Positions 9,380-18,648 of a stretch of DNA of 64,000 nt are shown here, piece by piece. Made by a program: the position numbers and the translations under genes. Numbering within the stretch: the stretch's first letter is position 1; each line of letters starts with the position of its first letter. The DNA comes from Sporosarcina sp. FSL K6-1508 (GTDB lineage: Bacteria; Bacillota; Bacilli; Bacillales_A; Planococcaceae): assembly GCF_038007465.1 (NCBI RefSeq), contig NZ_JBBOXF010000001.1, positions 2,491,001 through 2,555,000 of the forward strand, written 5' to 3'. Under the pieces are notes generated by a model. It saw nothing but the letters and a program-made list of their open reading frames with translations. It did not search any database and had not been told where the DNA came from.

Positions 9380-12004
9380 GTGACGACTAAGAAAATCGTG
9401 TTACTTGACGGAAACAGTCTGGCATATCGGGCATTTTTTGCATTGCCTTTACTAACCAATGATAATGGAATCCATACCAATGCAGTATACGGCTTTACAA
9501 TGATGTTGCAAAACATCCTGGAAGAAGAAAAACCTACACATATTCTCGTTGCATGGGATGCAGGGAAAACAACATTCAGGCATAAAACGTATGGAGAATA
9601 TAAAGGTGGACGTCAGAAAACACCACCGGAATTATCGGAGCAATTCCCTTATTTGCGTAAGCTTCTTGATGCCTACAATATTCCTCAATATGAACTGGAT
9701 CAGTACGAAGCGGATGATATCATCGGTACGCTCAGTAAGACGGGCGATGCGGATGGTTCTGAAATCGTCGTCATTTCAGGGGACAAAGATTTAACGCAAC
9801 TTGCAAGCAGTAATACTACGGTGTTCATCACCCGAAAAGGGATGACGGACATTGAGAAATACACACCTGAACATGTAATGGAAAAGTACGGCATCGAGCC
9901 CCGTCAAATCATTGATATGAAAGGGCTTATGGGCGATGCTTCAGATAATATTCCGGGTGTCCCCGGTGTCGGTGAAAAAACGGCACTTAAATTATTGGTG
10001 GAATATGGCTCTATTGAAAATGTGTACAAATCACTCGATAAGATTACAGCTAAAAAACTGAATCAGAATTTAACGGAAAATCAAGAGCAAGCGTTCATGA
10101 GCAAAGACTTAGCGACAATCGAAGTAGCTGCGCCAATCACGGTCTCCCTGAATGATTTAGCGTATGAGGGACCTGACATGGAAGAAGTGACGAGTATATA
10201 CCGTGAATTGAAATTCAAAACGCTTCTTGATAAAATCGCACCGCAAGCAGCGGAAGAGCCAAAAGAAGCGATTGATGTGACAATCGTTTCGGAATTAATG
10301 GATGCGGATTTATCAAACGAGATGGCAATACATGTCGAAATGATGGATGAAAACTATTTGACTGCAGAAATTCTTGGAATTAGTCTGGCAGATGAAAAAA
10401 ATACGCTTTTTGTCCCGTTAGAGGTTGCAAAAGAGTGTGTTGCGTTCAAAAACTGGCTGCAAAATACGGACAAGTTGAAATACACGTCCGATTCGAAAGC
10501 GGCTTTCGCATCGCTTGCGCGGCAAGGTATGGAGGCAGAAGGGTTCCAATTCGATTTACTGCTTGCGACATACATTGTCAATCCTTCGACAACTTATACA
10601 GATGTTGCCTCTGTTGCAGGCGAATTTGGCTACACAGAGGTCGAGCATGATGAAGTGATTTACGGAAAAGGAGCGAAGAAAGCGGCACCAGCACAGGAGA
10701 TGATTGCGGAGCACGCAGGCCGTAAAGCGCAAGCAATTTGGAAACTGCGTCCTGACATCGAACAGAAATTAAAGGAAAACGATCAGTATGATTTATACCA
10801 TGAGCTGGAACTACCGCTTGCGGCGATTCTAGGCAAAATGGAAACGACGGGCGTTATGACAGATCGGGAGACACTTCTAACTATCGGGAGTGAACTTACT
10901 GCTAAGCTGGCCACACTTGAAACAACTATTTATGAAATTGCCGGGGAAAAGTTCAATATAAACTCGCCTAAACAGCTGGGTGTCATTCTCTTTGAAAAAA
11001 TCGGACTTACTCCGATTAAAAAGACGAAAACCGGTTACTCAACAGCAGCTGACGTACTTGAAAAGCTTGAAAGCGAACATGAAATCATCAGCCACATTTT
11101 AAACTACCGTCAACTGGGTAAATTAAACTCGACTTATATTGAAGGTCTGTTGAAAGAAATCTTTGAGGACGGGAAGATTCATACACGGTTCCAGCAAGCG
11201 CTCACTACAACGGGGCGACTCAGTTCCATCAATCCGAACTTGCAGAACATCCCTGTACGGCTCGAAGAAGGAAGAAAGATCCGAGCGGCGTTTGTTCCGT
11301 CCGAACCAGGCTGGTATCTGTTTGCTGCAGATTATTCGCAAATCGAGTTGCGGGTACTTGCTCATATATCACAAGATGAGAAGCTCATTGAAGCGTTCCG
11401 TGAAGGCGCAGACATTCATACGAAGACGGCAATGGATGTATTCGGAGTGGATAATGACTCCGTGACTTCAGACATGCGTAGGGCGGCGAAAGCGGTAAAC
11501 TTTGGAATTGTCTATGGTATAAGCGATTATGGACTTTCACAAAGTTTGGGTATTACACGGAAAGACGCAGCAAAGTTCATTGACACATATCTGAGTAGCT
11601 TCCCGGGTGTCAAGCAGTATATGAGTGACAGCGTTGCAGAAGCGAAGATAAAAGGCTATGTGACGACGCTCATGAACCGCCGACGTTATTTGCCGGAAAT
11701 TACAAGTTCGAATTTCAACCTGAGAAGTTTTGCAGAACGGACAGCTATGAATACGCCGATTCAAGGAAGTGCGGCTGATATCATTAAAAAAGCAATGATT
11801 GAGATGGCAAAACGTCTTGAAGCTGATGGTATGCAGACGCGTATGCTCCTGCAAGTGCATGATGAGTTGATCTTTGAGGCACCGGAAGACGAAATCGAAA
11901 AACTAAAAGTAATCGTACCTGAAGTGATGGAATCAGCTCTTGCGCTGGACGTGCCATTGAAAGTTGATTGGGCATTTGGATTATCTTGGTATGATACGAA
12001 GTGA
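9380..12004 (+). CDS. polA: DNA polymerase I
   Basis: The 874-residue enzyme acts in Okazaki fragment maturation and repair synthesis. Residues 1 to about 290 are the 5'-3' exonuclease (DGNSLAYRAFFALP, QYEADDIIGTL, GLMGDASDNIPGVPGVGEKTA). The region about 300-465 is a 3'-5' exonuclease fold that lacks the catalytic D-x-E motif (IHVEMMDENY in its place), as in other Bacillus-type Pol I. The polymerase domain has motif A (AADYSQIELRVLAH), motif B (MRRAAKAVNFGIVYGIS) and motif C (LLQVHDELIFE). I chose GTG 9380, 9 nt after AGGAGTG, over an upstream in-frame ATG at 9338 that has no ribosome binding site and would add 14 unrelated residues. mutM follows after 9 bp. Confidence 0.96.
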   Translation: MTTKKIVLLDGNSLAYRAFFALPLLTNDNGIHTNAVYGFTMMLQNILEEEKPTHILVAWDAGKTTFRHKTYGEYKGGRQKTPPELSEQFPYLRKLLDAYNIPQYELDQYEADDIIGTLSKTGDADGSEIVVISGDKDLTQLASSNTTVFITRKGMTDIEKYTPEHVMEKYGIEPRQIIDMKGLMGDASDNIPGVPGVGEKTALKLLVEYGSIENVYKSLDKITAKKLNQNLTENQEQAFMSKDLATIEVAAPITVSLNDLAYEGPDMEEVTSIYRELKFKTLLDKIAPQAAEEPKEAIDVTIVSELMDADLSNEMAIHVEMMDENYLTAEILGISLADEKNTLFVPLEVAKECVAFKNWLQNTDKLKYTSDSKAAFASLARQGMEAEGFQFDLLLATYIVNPSTTYTDVASVAGEFGYTEVEHDEVIYGKGAKKAAPAQEMIAEHAGRKAQAIWKLRPDIEQKLKENDQYDLYHELELPLAAILGKMETTGVMTDRETLLTIGSELTAKLATLETTIYEIAGEKFNINSPKQLGVILFEKIGLTPIKKTKTGYSTAADVLEKLESEHEIISHILNYRQLGKLNSTYIEGLLKEIFEDGKIHTRFQQALTTTGRLSSINPNLQNIPVRLEEGRKIRAAFVPSEPGWYLFAADYSQIELRVLAHISQDEKLIEAFREGADIHTKTAMDVFGVDNDSVTSDMRRAAKAVNFGIVYGISDYGLSQSLGITRKDAAKFIDTYLSSFPGVKQYMSDSVAEAKIKGYVTTLMNRRRYLPEITSSNFNLRSFAERTAMNTPIQGSAADIIKKAMIEMAKRLEADGMQTRMLLQVHDELIFEAPEDEIEKLKVIVPEVMESALALDVPLKVDWAFGLSWYDTK

Positions 12005-12013
12005 GGGGATATA

Positions 12014-12886
12014 ATGCCTGAACTGCCTGAAGTAGAAGGGGTCGTCCGAGCACTCGCACCTGTTGCGATCGGAAGGACAATCCAGAACGTGACCGTTTCA
12101 GACACGGTCATCAAATCAAAACAACTTGGAAAAGAAGCCGTGATAAAAGGGATCACAACCGAAGATTTTATAGCAGATATGGCTGGGATGAAGATCAATG
12201 ACGTCACACGACGCAGTAAATACATTTACTTTCATCTAGCGAAAGACGGTAACACCTGCCTTCTTGTCAGCCATCTCGGCATGTCAGGTGCATGGTTCAC
12301 AGTTAACTCTGTCGATGACATTACGGAAATGAAATTTCGCAACCATGTTCACGTCATCTTTACGCTGGAAGGCGGAGGATTGCTTGTCTATTCAGATATT
12401 CGCCGCTTTGGAGAATTGCGGCTTCTTGGCTGCGAAGCGGACCATCCGCCATTATTGAAAATGGCCCCCGAACCGTTCGCCGCAGAAGCGCACAATCATT
12501 TTCTGGAAATGGCAGCTACCCCGAAATATGCGCGGAAACCGATTAAAGAAGTCATAATGGATGGGCATGTTATTTCGGGATGCGGAAATATTTATGCGAC
12601 GGAAGCACTTTATAAGATGAATATTCATCCGGGTAGGACTACAGAGCGAATTAGTCAGAAACGGAAAAATGAATTATTTGACGTAATCGTGGATGTCTTA
12701 CAGGAAAGTATCGATGCTGGCGGCAGTTCCATTTCCGATTATCGGAATATTAATGGAGAAGCGGGAACAATGCAGGACCGGCTAAAAATGTATGGGAGGA
12801 AAGTTTGCCCAGAATGCGGCTCCGCCACGAGAAGTATGAAAATAGCGGGCAGGACATCTGTTTATTGTCCGACATGTCAGAAATAA
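12014..12886 (+). CDS. mutM: Formamidopyrimidine-DNA glycosylase
   Basis: This 290-residue enzyme (also fpg) excises oxidised purines such as 8-oxoguanine and nicks the site. The N-terminus MPELPEVEG supplies the catalytic Pro2 and Glu3, Lys at RRSKYIYFHL is the conserved beta-turn lysine, and the C-terminal zinc finger has CPECG and CPTCQK. It forms a DNA-repair operon with polA (9 bp before) and coaE (22 bp after), the same order as in B. subtilis apart from the absent ytaF gene. Confidence 0.96.
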   Translation: MPELPEVEGVVRALAPVAIGRTIQNVTVSDTVIKSKQLGKEAVIKGITTEDFIADMAGMKINDVTRRSKYIYFHLAKDGNTCLLVSHLGMSGAWFTVNSVDDITEMKFRNHVHVIFTLEGGGLLVYSDIRRFGELRLLGCEADHPPLLKMAPEPFAAEAHNHFLEMAATPKYARKPIKEVIMDGHVISGCGNIYATEALYKMNIHPGRTTERISQKRKNELFDVIVDVLQESIDAGGSSISDYRNINGEAGTMQDRLKMYGRKVCPECGSATRSMKIAGRTSVYCPTCQK

Positions 12887-12908
12887 TCGCTGGAAAGAGG
12901 GATATTCT

Positions 12909-13505
12909 ATGATTATTGGTTTGACCGGCAGTATTGCAAGCGGAAAGAGTACCGTTTCCGCAATGCTGAAGAAAAGAGGGTTTCCGATTGTAGATGCAGA
13001 TGAAATTGCTCGGCTGGTTGTTGAACCTGGCAGTCCAGTCCTGATGGAAATCAGTCGCCTATTTGGGCAAGAATTTTTAAGGGAAGACGGATCGCTAAAC
13101 CGTGAAAAACTTGGTGAGCGTATATTTGGAAACGAAGAAGAGCGTTTGAAGTTAAATAGCATTATCCATCCAGCCATACGGAAAGAGATGCTGAAACAAA
13201 AAGAACAATGGATTTCTAGCGGATCAAACACAGTCATCTTAGACATCCCACTTTTATTCGAAAGCAAACTGCAATCGTTTGTAGATAAAATTATTGTCGT
13301 GTCCACCACACCTGAAATTCAAAAAGATCGGCTCATGTCGAGAAATGTGTTATCGGAAGAAGAAGCCGATGCTCGAATTAGTTCCCAGCTGCCTCTGAAA
13401 GAAAAGGAACTAGGCGCAGATGCCGTTTTATACAATAACGGGACGATAGAACATACGGAGAGCCAGCTAGATGGGATACTATCTGTTTGGAATGCGAAAC
13501 CTTAG
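12909..13505 (+). CDS. coaE: Dephospho-CoA kinase
   Basis: The 198-residue protein performs the last step of coenzyme A synthesis, phosphorylating the 3'-hydroxyl of dephospho-CoA. The P-loop GLTGSIASGKSTV is at the N-terminus, DADEIARLVVEPGSP follows as the substrate motif and DIPLLFES as the lid region. GAAAGAGGGA precedes the ATG. It closes the polA-mutM-coaE run. Confidence 0.95.
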   Translation: MIIGLTGSIASGKSTVSAMLKKRGFPIVDADEIARLVVEPGSPVLMEISRLFGQEFLREDGSLNREKLGERIFGNEEERLKLNSIIHPAIRKEMLKQKEQWISSGSNTVILDIPLLFESKLQSFVDKIIVVSTTPEIQKDRLMSRNVLSEEEADARISSQLPLKEKELGADAVLYNNGTIEHTESQLDGILSVWNAKP

Positions 13506-13628
13506 TTTTATTCTGAAAAGTGGGACATTGAAATAAGCAACATTAACCCTTTGTTGTTGTTTAATATGTGTTATACTAATGAGCGAATAAAGATAAAAAG
13601 TATAACATACATACGGGAGGATCTTCAC

Positions 13629-14651
13629 ATGACTACTTCTATTGCAATAAATGGGTTTGGACGTATTGGACGAATGGTTTTTCGCCAAATGATTAAAGAA
13701 GATGATGTAACTATTGTTGCGATAAACGCAATGTATTCTTCAGAAACGCTTGCTCATCTTATAAAGTACGATACGAATCACGGGACATTTGATGGTGAAG
13801 TAATCGCAGAAGAAAATGCGATTGTCGTCAACGGAAAACGTGTTAAAATCGTTTCAGATCGTGATCCGCTAAACCTTCCTTGGAAAGAGCTTGAAATTGA
13901 TATTGTTATCGAAGCGACAGGTAAATTTAATGCACGTGATAAAGCTGCACTTCATCTTAAGGCTGGAGCAAAAAAGGTTATAATATCTGCACCCGGTAAA
14001 GATGAAGATATCACAATTGTTCTTGGCGTTAACGACGACAAACTGGATATCGAGAAGCATGACGTCATCTCGAATGCAAGCTGCACAACGAACTGTCTTG
14101 CACCGGTAGCAAAAGTGTTAAATGACGCATTTGGTATCGACAACGGCTTAATGACAACTGTTCATGCTTATACGAACGACCAAAAAAACTTGGATAATCC
14201 ACATAAGGACCTTCGCCGTGCACGTGCATGTGCGCAGTCCATCATCCCGACGTCGACTGGTGCTGCAAAAGCATTGGCACTTGTGCTACCTGAGCTAGAA
14301 GGAAAGATTCATGGGATGGCGCTTCGTGTTCCGACACCAAATGTATCACTTGTCGACCTCGTTGTGGATCTCAAGCAGGATGTTACTGTAGATATGGTAA
14401 ATGATGCATTTAAGCAAGCGTCTAAAGGGGCAATGGAAGGTATTCTGCGCTTTACGACAGAGCCACTGGTGTCTATTGATTTCAATACGACAACAGACTC
14501 TGCAATTATTGATGGCCTTTCAACAATCGTCATGGCTGACCGCAAAGTAAAAGTACTTGCATGGTATGATAATGAGTGGGGTTATTCCGCACGCGTTGTC
14601 GATTTAACGAAGAGAGTTGCCGCGGCTTTAAAAACAGTGGAAATGGCTTAA
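13629..14651 (+). CDS. gapB: Gluconeogenic glyceraldehyde-3-phosphate dehydrogenase GapB
   Basis: The 340-residue enzyme interconverts 1,3-bisphosphoglycerate and glyceraldehyde-3-phosphate. The Rossmann motif GFGRIG is at 9-14 and the catalytic C152 lies in SNASCTTNCLAP. Glycolytic GapA enzymes carry Asp after AIN (residues 31-33); here the sequence is AINAMYSSETLA, as in B. subtilis GapB, which uses NADP and works in gluconeogenesis. ATG 13629 with GGGAGG upstream is the start; an ORF extension to 13551 runs through the promoter. A TATACT -10 is at 13572-13577. In B. subtilis the gene is repressed by CcpN in glycolytic conditions; no such control is proven here. Confidence 0.94.
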   Translation: MTTSIAINGFGRIGRMVFRQMIKEDDVTIVAINAMYSSETLAHLIKYDTNHGTFDGEVIAEENAIVVNGKRVKIVSDRDPLNLPWKELEIDIVIEATGKFNARDKAALHLKAGAKKVIISAPGKDEDITIVLGVNDDKLDIEKHDVISNASCTTNCLAPVAKVLNDAFGIDNGLMTTVHAYTNDQKNLDNPHKDLRRARACAQSIIPTSTGAAKALALVLPELEGKIHGMALRVPTPNVSLVDLVVDLKQDVTVDMVNDAFKQASKGAMEGILRFTTEPLVSIDFNTTTDSAIIDGLSTIVMADRKVKVLAWYDNEWGYSARVVDLTKRVAAALKTVEMA

Positions 14652-14758
14652 AAAAAGCGGGAGCGCCTGGTTAGAGGGGCTGCAGTTTAGATATGGAATA
14701 TTCTTTTTTATAGGTTAACCACCGGATCTGAACCATATAGTTTCCCATGCTTGAAATA

Positions 14759-14800
14759 GCGTCCCGCAAGTCGTTGTACGATGACTTGCGGGACGCTTTT
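14759..14800. terminator. Strong hairpin terminator after gapB
   Basis: A perfect 14-bp stem, GCGTCCCGCAAGTC (14759-14772) with GACTTGCGGGACGC (14783-14796), is followed by only four T residues. It sits 107 bp after the gapB stop; the 107 bp show no gene. Confidence 0.75.
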
Positions 14801-14899
14801 GTCTAGTCAAACAAGTATCTTTCCGCGGGATTCCAATTTTTTTGTGCTTGTTCTGTTATAATCAAGTTAATATCTAAGAAAAAGCGGAGGATACAAACT

Positions 14900-15361
14900 A
14901 TGAAATGTCCAGCTTGCCAGTACAATGGCACTCGGGTAGTCGATTCCAGACCTGCCGAGGAAAATAGATCCATCCGGCGGCGCAGAGAATGCGAACAATG
15001 TACGTTCCGATTTACGACATTTGAAAAAGTCGAGGAAACACCTTTGGTTGTCGTGAAAAAAGATGGTTCGCGCGAAGAATTCAGCGGAGAAAAGGTGCTC
15101 AGGGGCCTTATCCGTGCTTGTGAAAAACGCCCTGTTTCACTTGAAGATCTCAAAAAAATCGTTTATTCGATTGAAAAAGAGTTAAAAAGTGCAGGAGTTG
15201 TAGAGATTAACTCTGATGATGTTGGGGAAATGGTTATGGAACAGTTGTCGGAAGTCGATGAAGTCGCTTATGTCAGATTCGCTTCAGTGTACCGCCAATA
15301 TAAAGACATCACAGTTTTCATAGAAGAATTGCAAGATATACAAAAACGTACGAAAAAGTAA
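14900..15361 (+). CDS. nrdR: Transcriptional repressor NrdR
   Basis: A 153-residue regulator of ribonucleotide reductase genes. An N-terminal zinc ribbon ([17 protein letters not shown], then [16 protein letters not shown]) binds DNA at NrdR boxes and the ATP-cone domain (about 49-139) senses ATP and dATP. Length and both domains match the family. AAAGCGGAGG precedes the ATG. It heads nrdR-dnaB-dnaI as in B. subtilis, tying nucleotide supply to replication start; speD, which separates gapB and nrdR in B. subtilis, is missing here. Confidence 0.96.
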   Translation: MKCPACQYNGTRVVDSRPAEENRSIRRRRECEQCTFRFTTFEKVEETPLVVVKKDGSREEFSGEKVLRGLIRACEKRPVSLEDLKKIVYSIEKELKSAGVVEINSDDVGEMVMEQLSEVDEVAYVRFASVYRQYKDITVFIEELQDIQKRTKK

Positions 15362-15393
15362 CGTATCCCATTCAGATAGGAAGTAGAGTTCCA

Positions 15394-16761
15394 ATGGCAC
15401 CACTTTATAAAGAACTTCAGCCAGTTGATGCATACAAAATACGGTTATCGCAATCCTTTTCGGATTACGACAGACAACTCCTCACTTTATTTTATCAGCC
15501 GTTGATTGGTCCAGGTGCAATGAGTTTGTTTATGACGCTATGGGCGGACGCGGAGCGTGAAGACGGCCGGGAATACAACCATTACCATCTTATGAACATT
15601 CTAACGATGCCGCTCGGACCTGTTTTCGAGGCGAGGATTTCTTTGGAAGCGATTGGCTTATTACGTACTTACAAGAAGAAAGATGGAGATGCAAGATTAT
15701 TCGTTTATGAACTGCTGCCTCCCCTTGACGCCAAAGCATTTTTCCTAGATCCATTGTTGTCGACATTCTTGTTCAGTAAAATCGGAGAGCAGGCATACCG
15801 CAGTTTACGTAGCCGTTTTGCACTTGACCGTATCACTGATGATGGGTTCGATGACGTTTCACGGACGTTTCTGGATGTGTATACGCCCGTCCAGCAGGGG
15901 TATAGCATGGATATGGGTGAGAATCAGCAGTTTATCGGACGCAACGAACCGGAAGGTGTTCCATTTGGGCATTCCGATTTTGATTTTGATCTGCTTCGCT
16001 CAGGATTATCTGAACAAATGGTTCCTCAAGCTTCATTATCTTCGGTTTCTAAAGAATCGATTGCGAAACTCGCATTCCTTTATTCATTGACTCCGCTGGA
16101 TATGCAAAAAGTCATCATGATGGCACTTGATGAGGACCTTAAGTTACCAGAGGATAGATTGCGAAAATCAGCTGCCGAATTTTATAAAATGAATGTTTCA
16201 AAAGACGCACCCGTTTTGCACAAAGTATACGCGAAAGAATCACCTAAGCCTGAAACTGGATTATTAACACGTGACGAAGAATTGGAACACTACCTTGAAA
16301 CTACGGCACCGCTTGAAATGCTGCGTGATTTTATGGGGAAAGAACCATTATCGGTAGATGTAAAGCTTGCTGAAAAGCTTGTCAATACGCATGGATTGTC
16401 CGTCGGAGTCGTCAATGTTCTCCTGCAATACGTTCTTTATCGCAATGACGGAAAAATAACAAATAGTTATGCTGAACGGATTGCTTCCCATTGGATGAGC
16501 AAAAAGGTGGATTCAGTGAAAACTGCAATGGAAATGTCGCGAAATGAGCATGACCAGTATGTGAAATGGAAAAATGAAGGTCAGAAAACGGGCCCGAGAA
16601 GAAAACCTGCACGAGAAGAGAAAGTACCGGAATGGTTTTATAAAAAAGAAGAAAAGAAAACAAAATCAGATAAACCTGTTAAGTCTTCTTCCGCTATTGA
16701 TGAAGAACGTCGTAAATTACTTGAGGAATTAGGTGTAACAGGGGACGGGACGGTGAAGTGA
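15394..16761 (+). CDS. dnaB: Replication initiation and membrane attachment protein DnaB
   Basis: A 455-residue helicase-loading protein found in Firmicutes (not the helicase called DnaB in E. coli). It acts with DnaD and DnaI to load the replicative helicase at oriC and at restarting forks. The N-terminal winged-helix region starts near YKIRLSQSFSDYDRQLLTLFYQPLIGPGAM (only the shape is quoted here), and the C-terminal DnaB/DnaD helical domain spans about 310-400. The last 60 residues are Lys/Glu-rich. dnaI starts 1 bp after the stop, so the two are coupled. Confidence 0.93.
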   Translation: MAPLYKELQPVDAYKIRLSQSFSDYDRQLLTLFYQPLIGPGAMSLFMTLWADAEREDGREYNHYHLMNILTMPLGPVFEARISLEAIGLLRTYKKKDGDARLFVYELLPPLDAKAFFLDPLLSTFLFSKIGEQAYRSLRSRFALDRITDDGFDDVSRTFLDVYTPVQQGYSMDMGENQQFIGRNEPEGVPFGHSDFDFDLLRSGLSEQMVPQASLSSVSKESIAKLAFLYSLTPLDMQKVIMMALDEDLKLPEDRLRKSAAEFYKMNVSKDAPVLHKVYAKESPKPETGLLTRDEELEHYLETTAPLEMLRDFMGKEPLSVDVKLAEKLVNTHGLSVGVVNVLLQYVLYRNDGKITNSYAERIASHWMSKKVDSVKTAMEMSRNEHDQYVKWKNEGQKTGPRRKPAREEKVPEWFYKKEEKKTKSDKPVKSSSAIDEERRKLLEELGVTGDGTVK

Positions 16762-16762
16762 A

Positions 16763-17707
16763 ATGGAACATATTGGTGACACGCTGAAACGGGTTGTGAA
16801 GTCTCCCGCATTTGCCGCGAGGTTTGATGAATTACGAAAAGAAGTGATGGAGAGTCCAGGCGTGCAACAATTTCTGACGGATCATTCCACTGAAATCGAT
16901 GGTGAAGTTGTTGAACGGAGCCTCGGCAAATTATACGAATACGCCACTGCTTCTCATGGTTGTGGAAAATGCCCGGATCTACAGGGGTGCGTGAATATCA
17001 TGAACGGATTTGAACCCAAATTGGTTTTATCCTGCGGTCTTATTGATGTGGAATATACAAAGTGTCCAAACAAGCTTATGGATGACGATCAGCGTAATAT
17101 TAAGAAAATGATTGACAGTATGTACATGCCGAAAGATGTCATGGAAGCAAAGCTGCAAAATATTGATATGTATTTTGACGACAGCAGGGTGACGGCCGTA
17201 CGTGCCGCAAAAGATTTCTTGAATGTTTTCGATGAAACTGGAAAACTTCCTGAACGCGGCATGTACATTTATGGACCTTTTGGAATTGGAAAGTCTTTTG
17301 TGCTTGGAGCGTTAGCGAATGAATTAGCGAATCGCCGGATACGCACTGTTGCTGTGTATGTGCCGGAATTCCTTAGAGAAATGAAACAATCTATCCAAGA
17401 TCAGACATTAAACGAAAAAATCGATTTTGTAAAAGGTGCTCAAGTACTTATGCTCGATGATATTGGTGCGGAAACAATGTCTGCTTGGACGCGTGATGAA
17501 GTGCTCGGAACAATTCTGCAATTTAGGATGGCAGAAAAACTACCGACTTTCTTCACTTCCAATTTTAGCTACGCGGAGCTTGAAAATCACTTAACATATA
17601 CGCAGCGCGGTGAAAAAGAAGTAGTAAAAGCCGCGCGTATCATGGAAAGAATCCAAATGATCAGTAACCCGGTACGACTCGATGGTGAAAACAGACGCGA
17701 TAAATAA
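16763..17707 (+). CDS. dnaI: Primosomal helicase loader DnaI
   Basis: A 314-residue AAA+ ATPase that delivers the replicative helicase. The N-terminal domain has a Cys cluster (HGCGKCPDLQGC, then LSCG and KCPNK) that binds zinc in B. subtilis DnaI. The AAA+ part has Walker A IYGPFGIGKSFVLGA and Walker B VLMLDDIGAETMS, followed by sensor FFTSNFSYAELE. It is the last gene of nrdR-dnaB-dnaI and is followed by a clear terminator. Confidence 0.95.
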   Translation: MEHIGDTLKRVVKSPAFAARFDELRKEVMESPGVQQFLTDHSTEIDGEVVERSLGKLYEYATASHGCGKCPDLQGCVNIMNGFEPKLVLSCGLIDVEYTKCPNKLMDDDQRNIKKMIDSMYMPKDVMEAKLQNIDMYFDDSRVTAVRAAKDFLNVFDETGKLPERGMYIYGPFGIGKSFVLGALANELANRRIRTVAVYVPEFLREMKQSIQDQTLNEKIDFVKGAQVLMLDDIGAETMSAWTRDEVLGTILQFRMAEKLPTFFTSNFSYAELENHLTYTQRGEKEVVKAARIMERIQMISNPVRLDGENRRDK

Positions 17708-17713
17708 ATGGAA

Positions 17714-17750
17714 AACGGACAGAAGCATTATGCTTCTGTCCGTTAATTTT
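17714..17750. terminator. Bidirectional-looking terminator between dnaI and a small minus-strand gene
   Basis: AACGGACAGAAGCA (17714-17727) pairs with TGCTTCTGTCCGTT (17731-17744), a 14-bp perfect stem with a 3-nt loop, followed by AATTTTT. A short A-rich stretch on the other side could serve the minus-strand gene. Confidence 0.8.
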
Positions 17751-17753
17751 TCC

Positions 17754-17930
17754 TTATCGAGTGTTATTGTCAAATCGGTTTGCACGTTGCTCTTTTTGTT
17801 TTTTAGGATCATTTTTCTGATCATTTAACTTATCAATATCAAACGTAGATCCAAACTCTTCACGCATATCGCTAGGGATTTGCTTTTTATTGCGGTCTTT
17901 GTTCGGATTTTTGTCTTTGTTGTTTGGCAA
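17754..17930 (-). CDS. Small hydrophilic protein of unknown function (58 aa)
   Basis: TTG at 17930-17928 follows an excellent GGAGGTGAATAATC and opens a 58-codon frame ending at 17754, just before the dnaI terminator. The product is very polar, rich in Asn, Asp, Lys and Gln, starts MPNNKDKNPNKDRNKKQ and ends RANRFDNNTR, with a middle segment MREEFGSTFDIDKLND. It has no Cys, no membrane segment and no motif I recognise. The strong ribosome binding site and the fitting terminator support a real gene. It resembles in composition small spore or stress proteins, but that is only a guess. Confidence 0.6.
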   Translation of the reverse strand: MPNNKDKNPNKDRNKKQIPSDMREEFGSTFDIDKLNDQKNDPKKQKEQRANRFDNNTR

Positions 17931-17934
17931 GATT

Positions 17935-18260
17935 ATTCACCTCCGTGAGCATAATATGTGTTCAAGTTTGCTTTTCAACTCTTGGTAATTACTCCCGGAG
18001 AAAGAGGAGTCTGATTCCGAATTGTCATCTTGTCAGCGGCTTTTTCATACGCTTTGTTTCTAAAACCGCTAACCTTACTGATAGTAATAGCCGACTTTTC
18101 TTATTTATTAACTGTAGGATGATTAATGTCGTCGTTTGCAAATAAATATAGTTTCCATAGGAAATGAAAATAGGTTATCGGACAAATACTACAGACAGAA
18201 CAACTAGAAAGCTGATGAAAGGGAAACGTAGCGAAGCACTTCTTGGAGTTTCATGTAGAA
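17935..18260. other. Intergenic stretch with no convincing gene
   Basis: B. subtilis carries ytxB and ytxC between dnaI and thrS; neither is recognisable here. A plus-strand frame at 17924-18145 is Cys/Phe/Ser-rich, lacks a ribosome binding site and overlaps the small gene's start, so I do not count it. I see no RNA gene. Confidence 0.4.
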
Positions 18261-18265
18261 TTGAC

Positions 18266-18294
18266 TTGCAATTAAAGCGTAATCGACGTATACT
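18266..18294 (+). promoter_or_regulatory. Promoter of the thrS leader
   Basis: TTGCAA at 18266-18271 and TATACT at 18289-18294 are 17 bp apart. A short inverted repeat ATTAAAG/CTTTAAT (18271-18277 with 18298-18304) spans the -10. Confidence 0.5.
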
Positions 18295-18304
18295 CGACTT
18301 TAAT

Positions 18305-18620
18305 TAATAATATGAAATGCGTGGAAGAGGACAACAATCTTTTTGTCTGCCTAAAGAGAACGGGGTCATTGGCTGAAAGCCCTGAAGGTGAGACGGATGA
18401 TTTACCACCTCTGAGCAGCATCGGTGAACAATGCAGTAACTGATGACGGAATCCGGTCCGTTACCCGACGTCAAGCTTCATCTTTTCAATGTTTGTTTAG
18501 CTCTAGCAGTCAGACACGACTGGCCACTTGCGCTTTTCATTTTATTGGATTGAAGGAAGAAGGGTGGAACCGCGAGCTAAAGCTTCGTCCCTTTCCAGGG
18601 ATGGGGCTTTTTTTGTTTTT
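18305..18620 (+). promoter_or_regulatory. T-box leader of thrS (threonine specific)
   Basis: The conserved T-box AGGGTGGAACCGCG is at 18561-18574. It precedes a terminator hairpin (about 18580-18608, GTCCC/GGGAT core plus AAGC/GCTT) and a T-run at 18608-18615. A likely specifier codon ACC (Thr) lies at 18404-18406 in TTTACCACC, and a GNTG/AG-type Stem I region precedes it. Uncharged tRNA-Thr would pair with the specifier and the T-box and prevent termination, raising thrS expression. Confidence 0.92.
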
Positions 18621-18648
18621 TAATTATAATAAAGAGGAGTGCTTAATA

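Noticed and set aside
11761..12225. 154-codon minus-strand frame across polA/mutM
   Set aside because: It is antisense to two conserved genes and low in complexity (Ser/Thr/Ile-rich).
17924..18145. 73-codon plus-strand frame
   Set aside because: No ribosome binding site, Cys/Phe/Ser-rich composition and overlap with the start of a better supported minus-strand gene.
18424..18648. Open frame fused in front of thrS
   Set aside because: It runs through the T-box and terminator; the AAAGAGGAG site and the TGS domain start place the real start at 18649.
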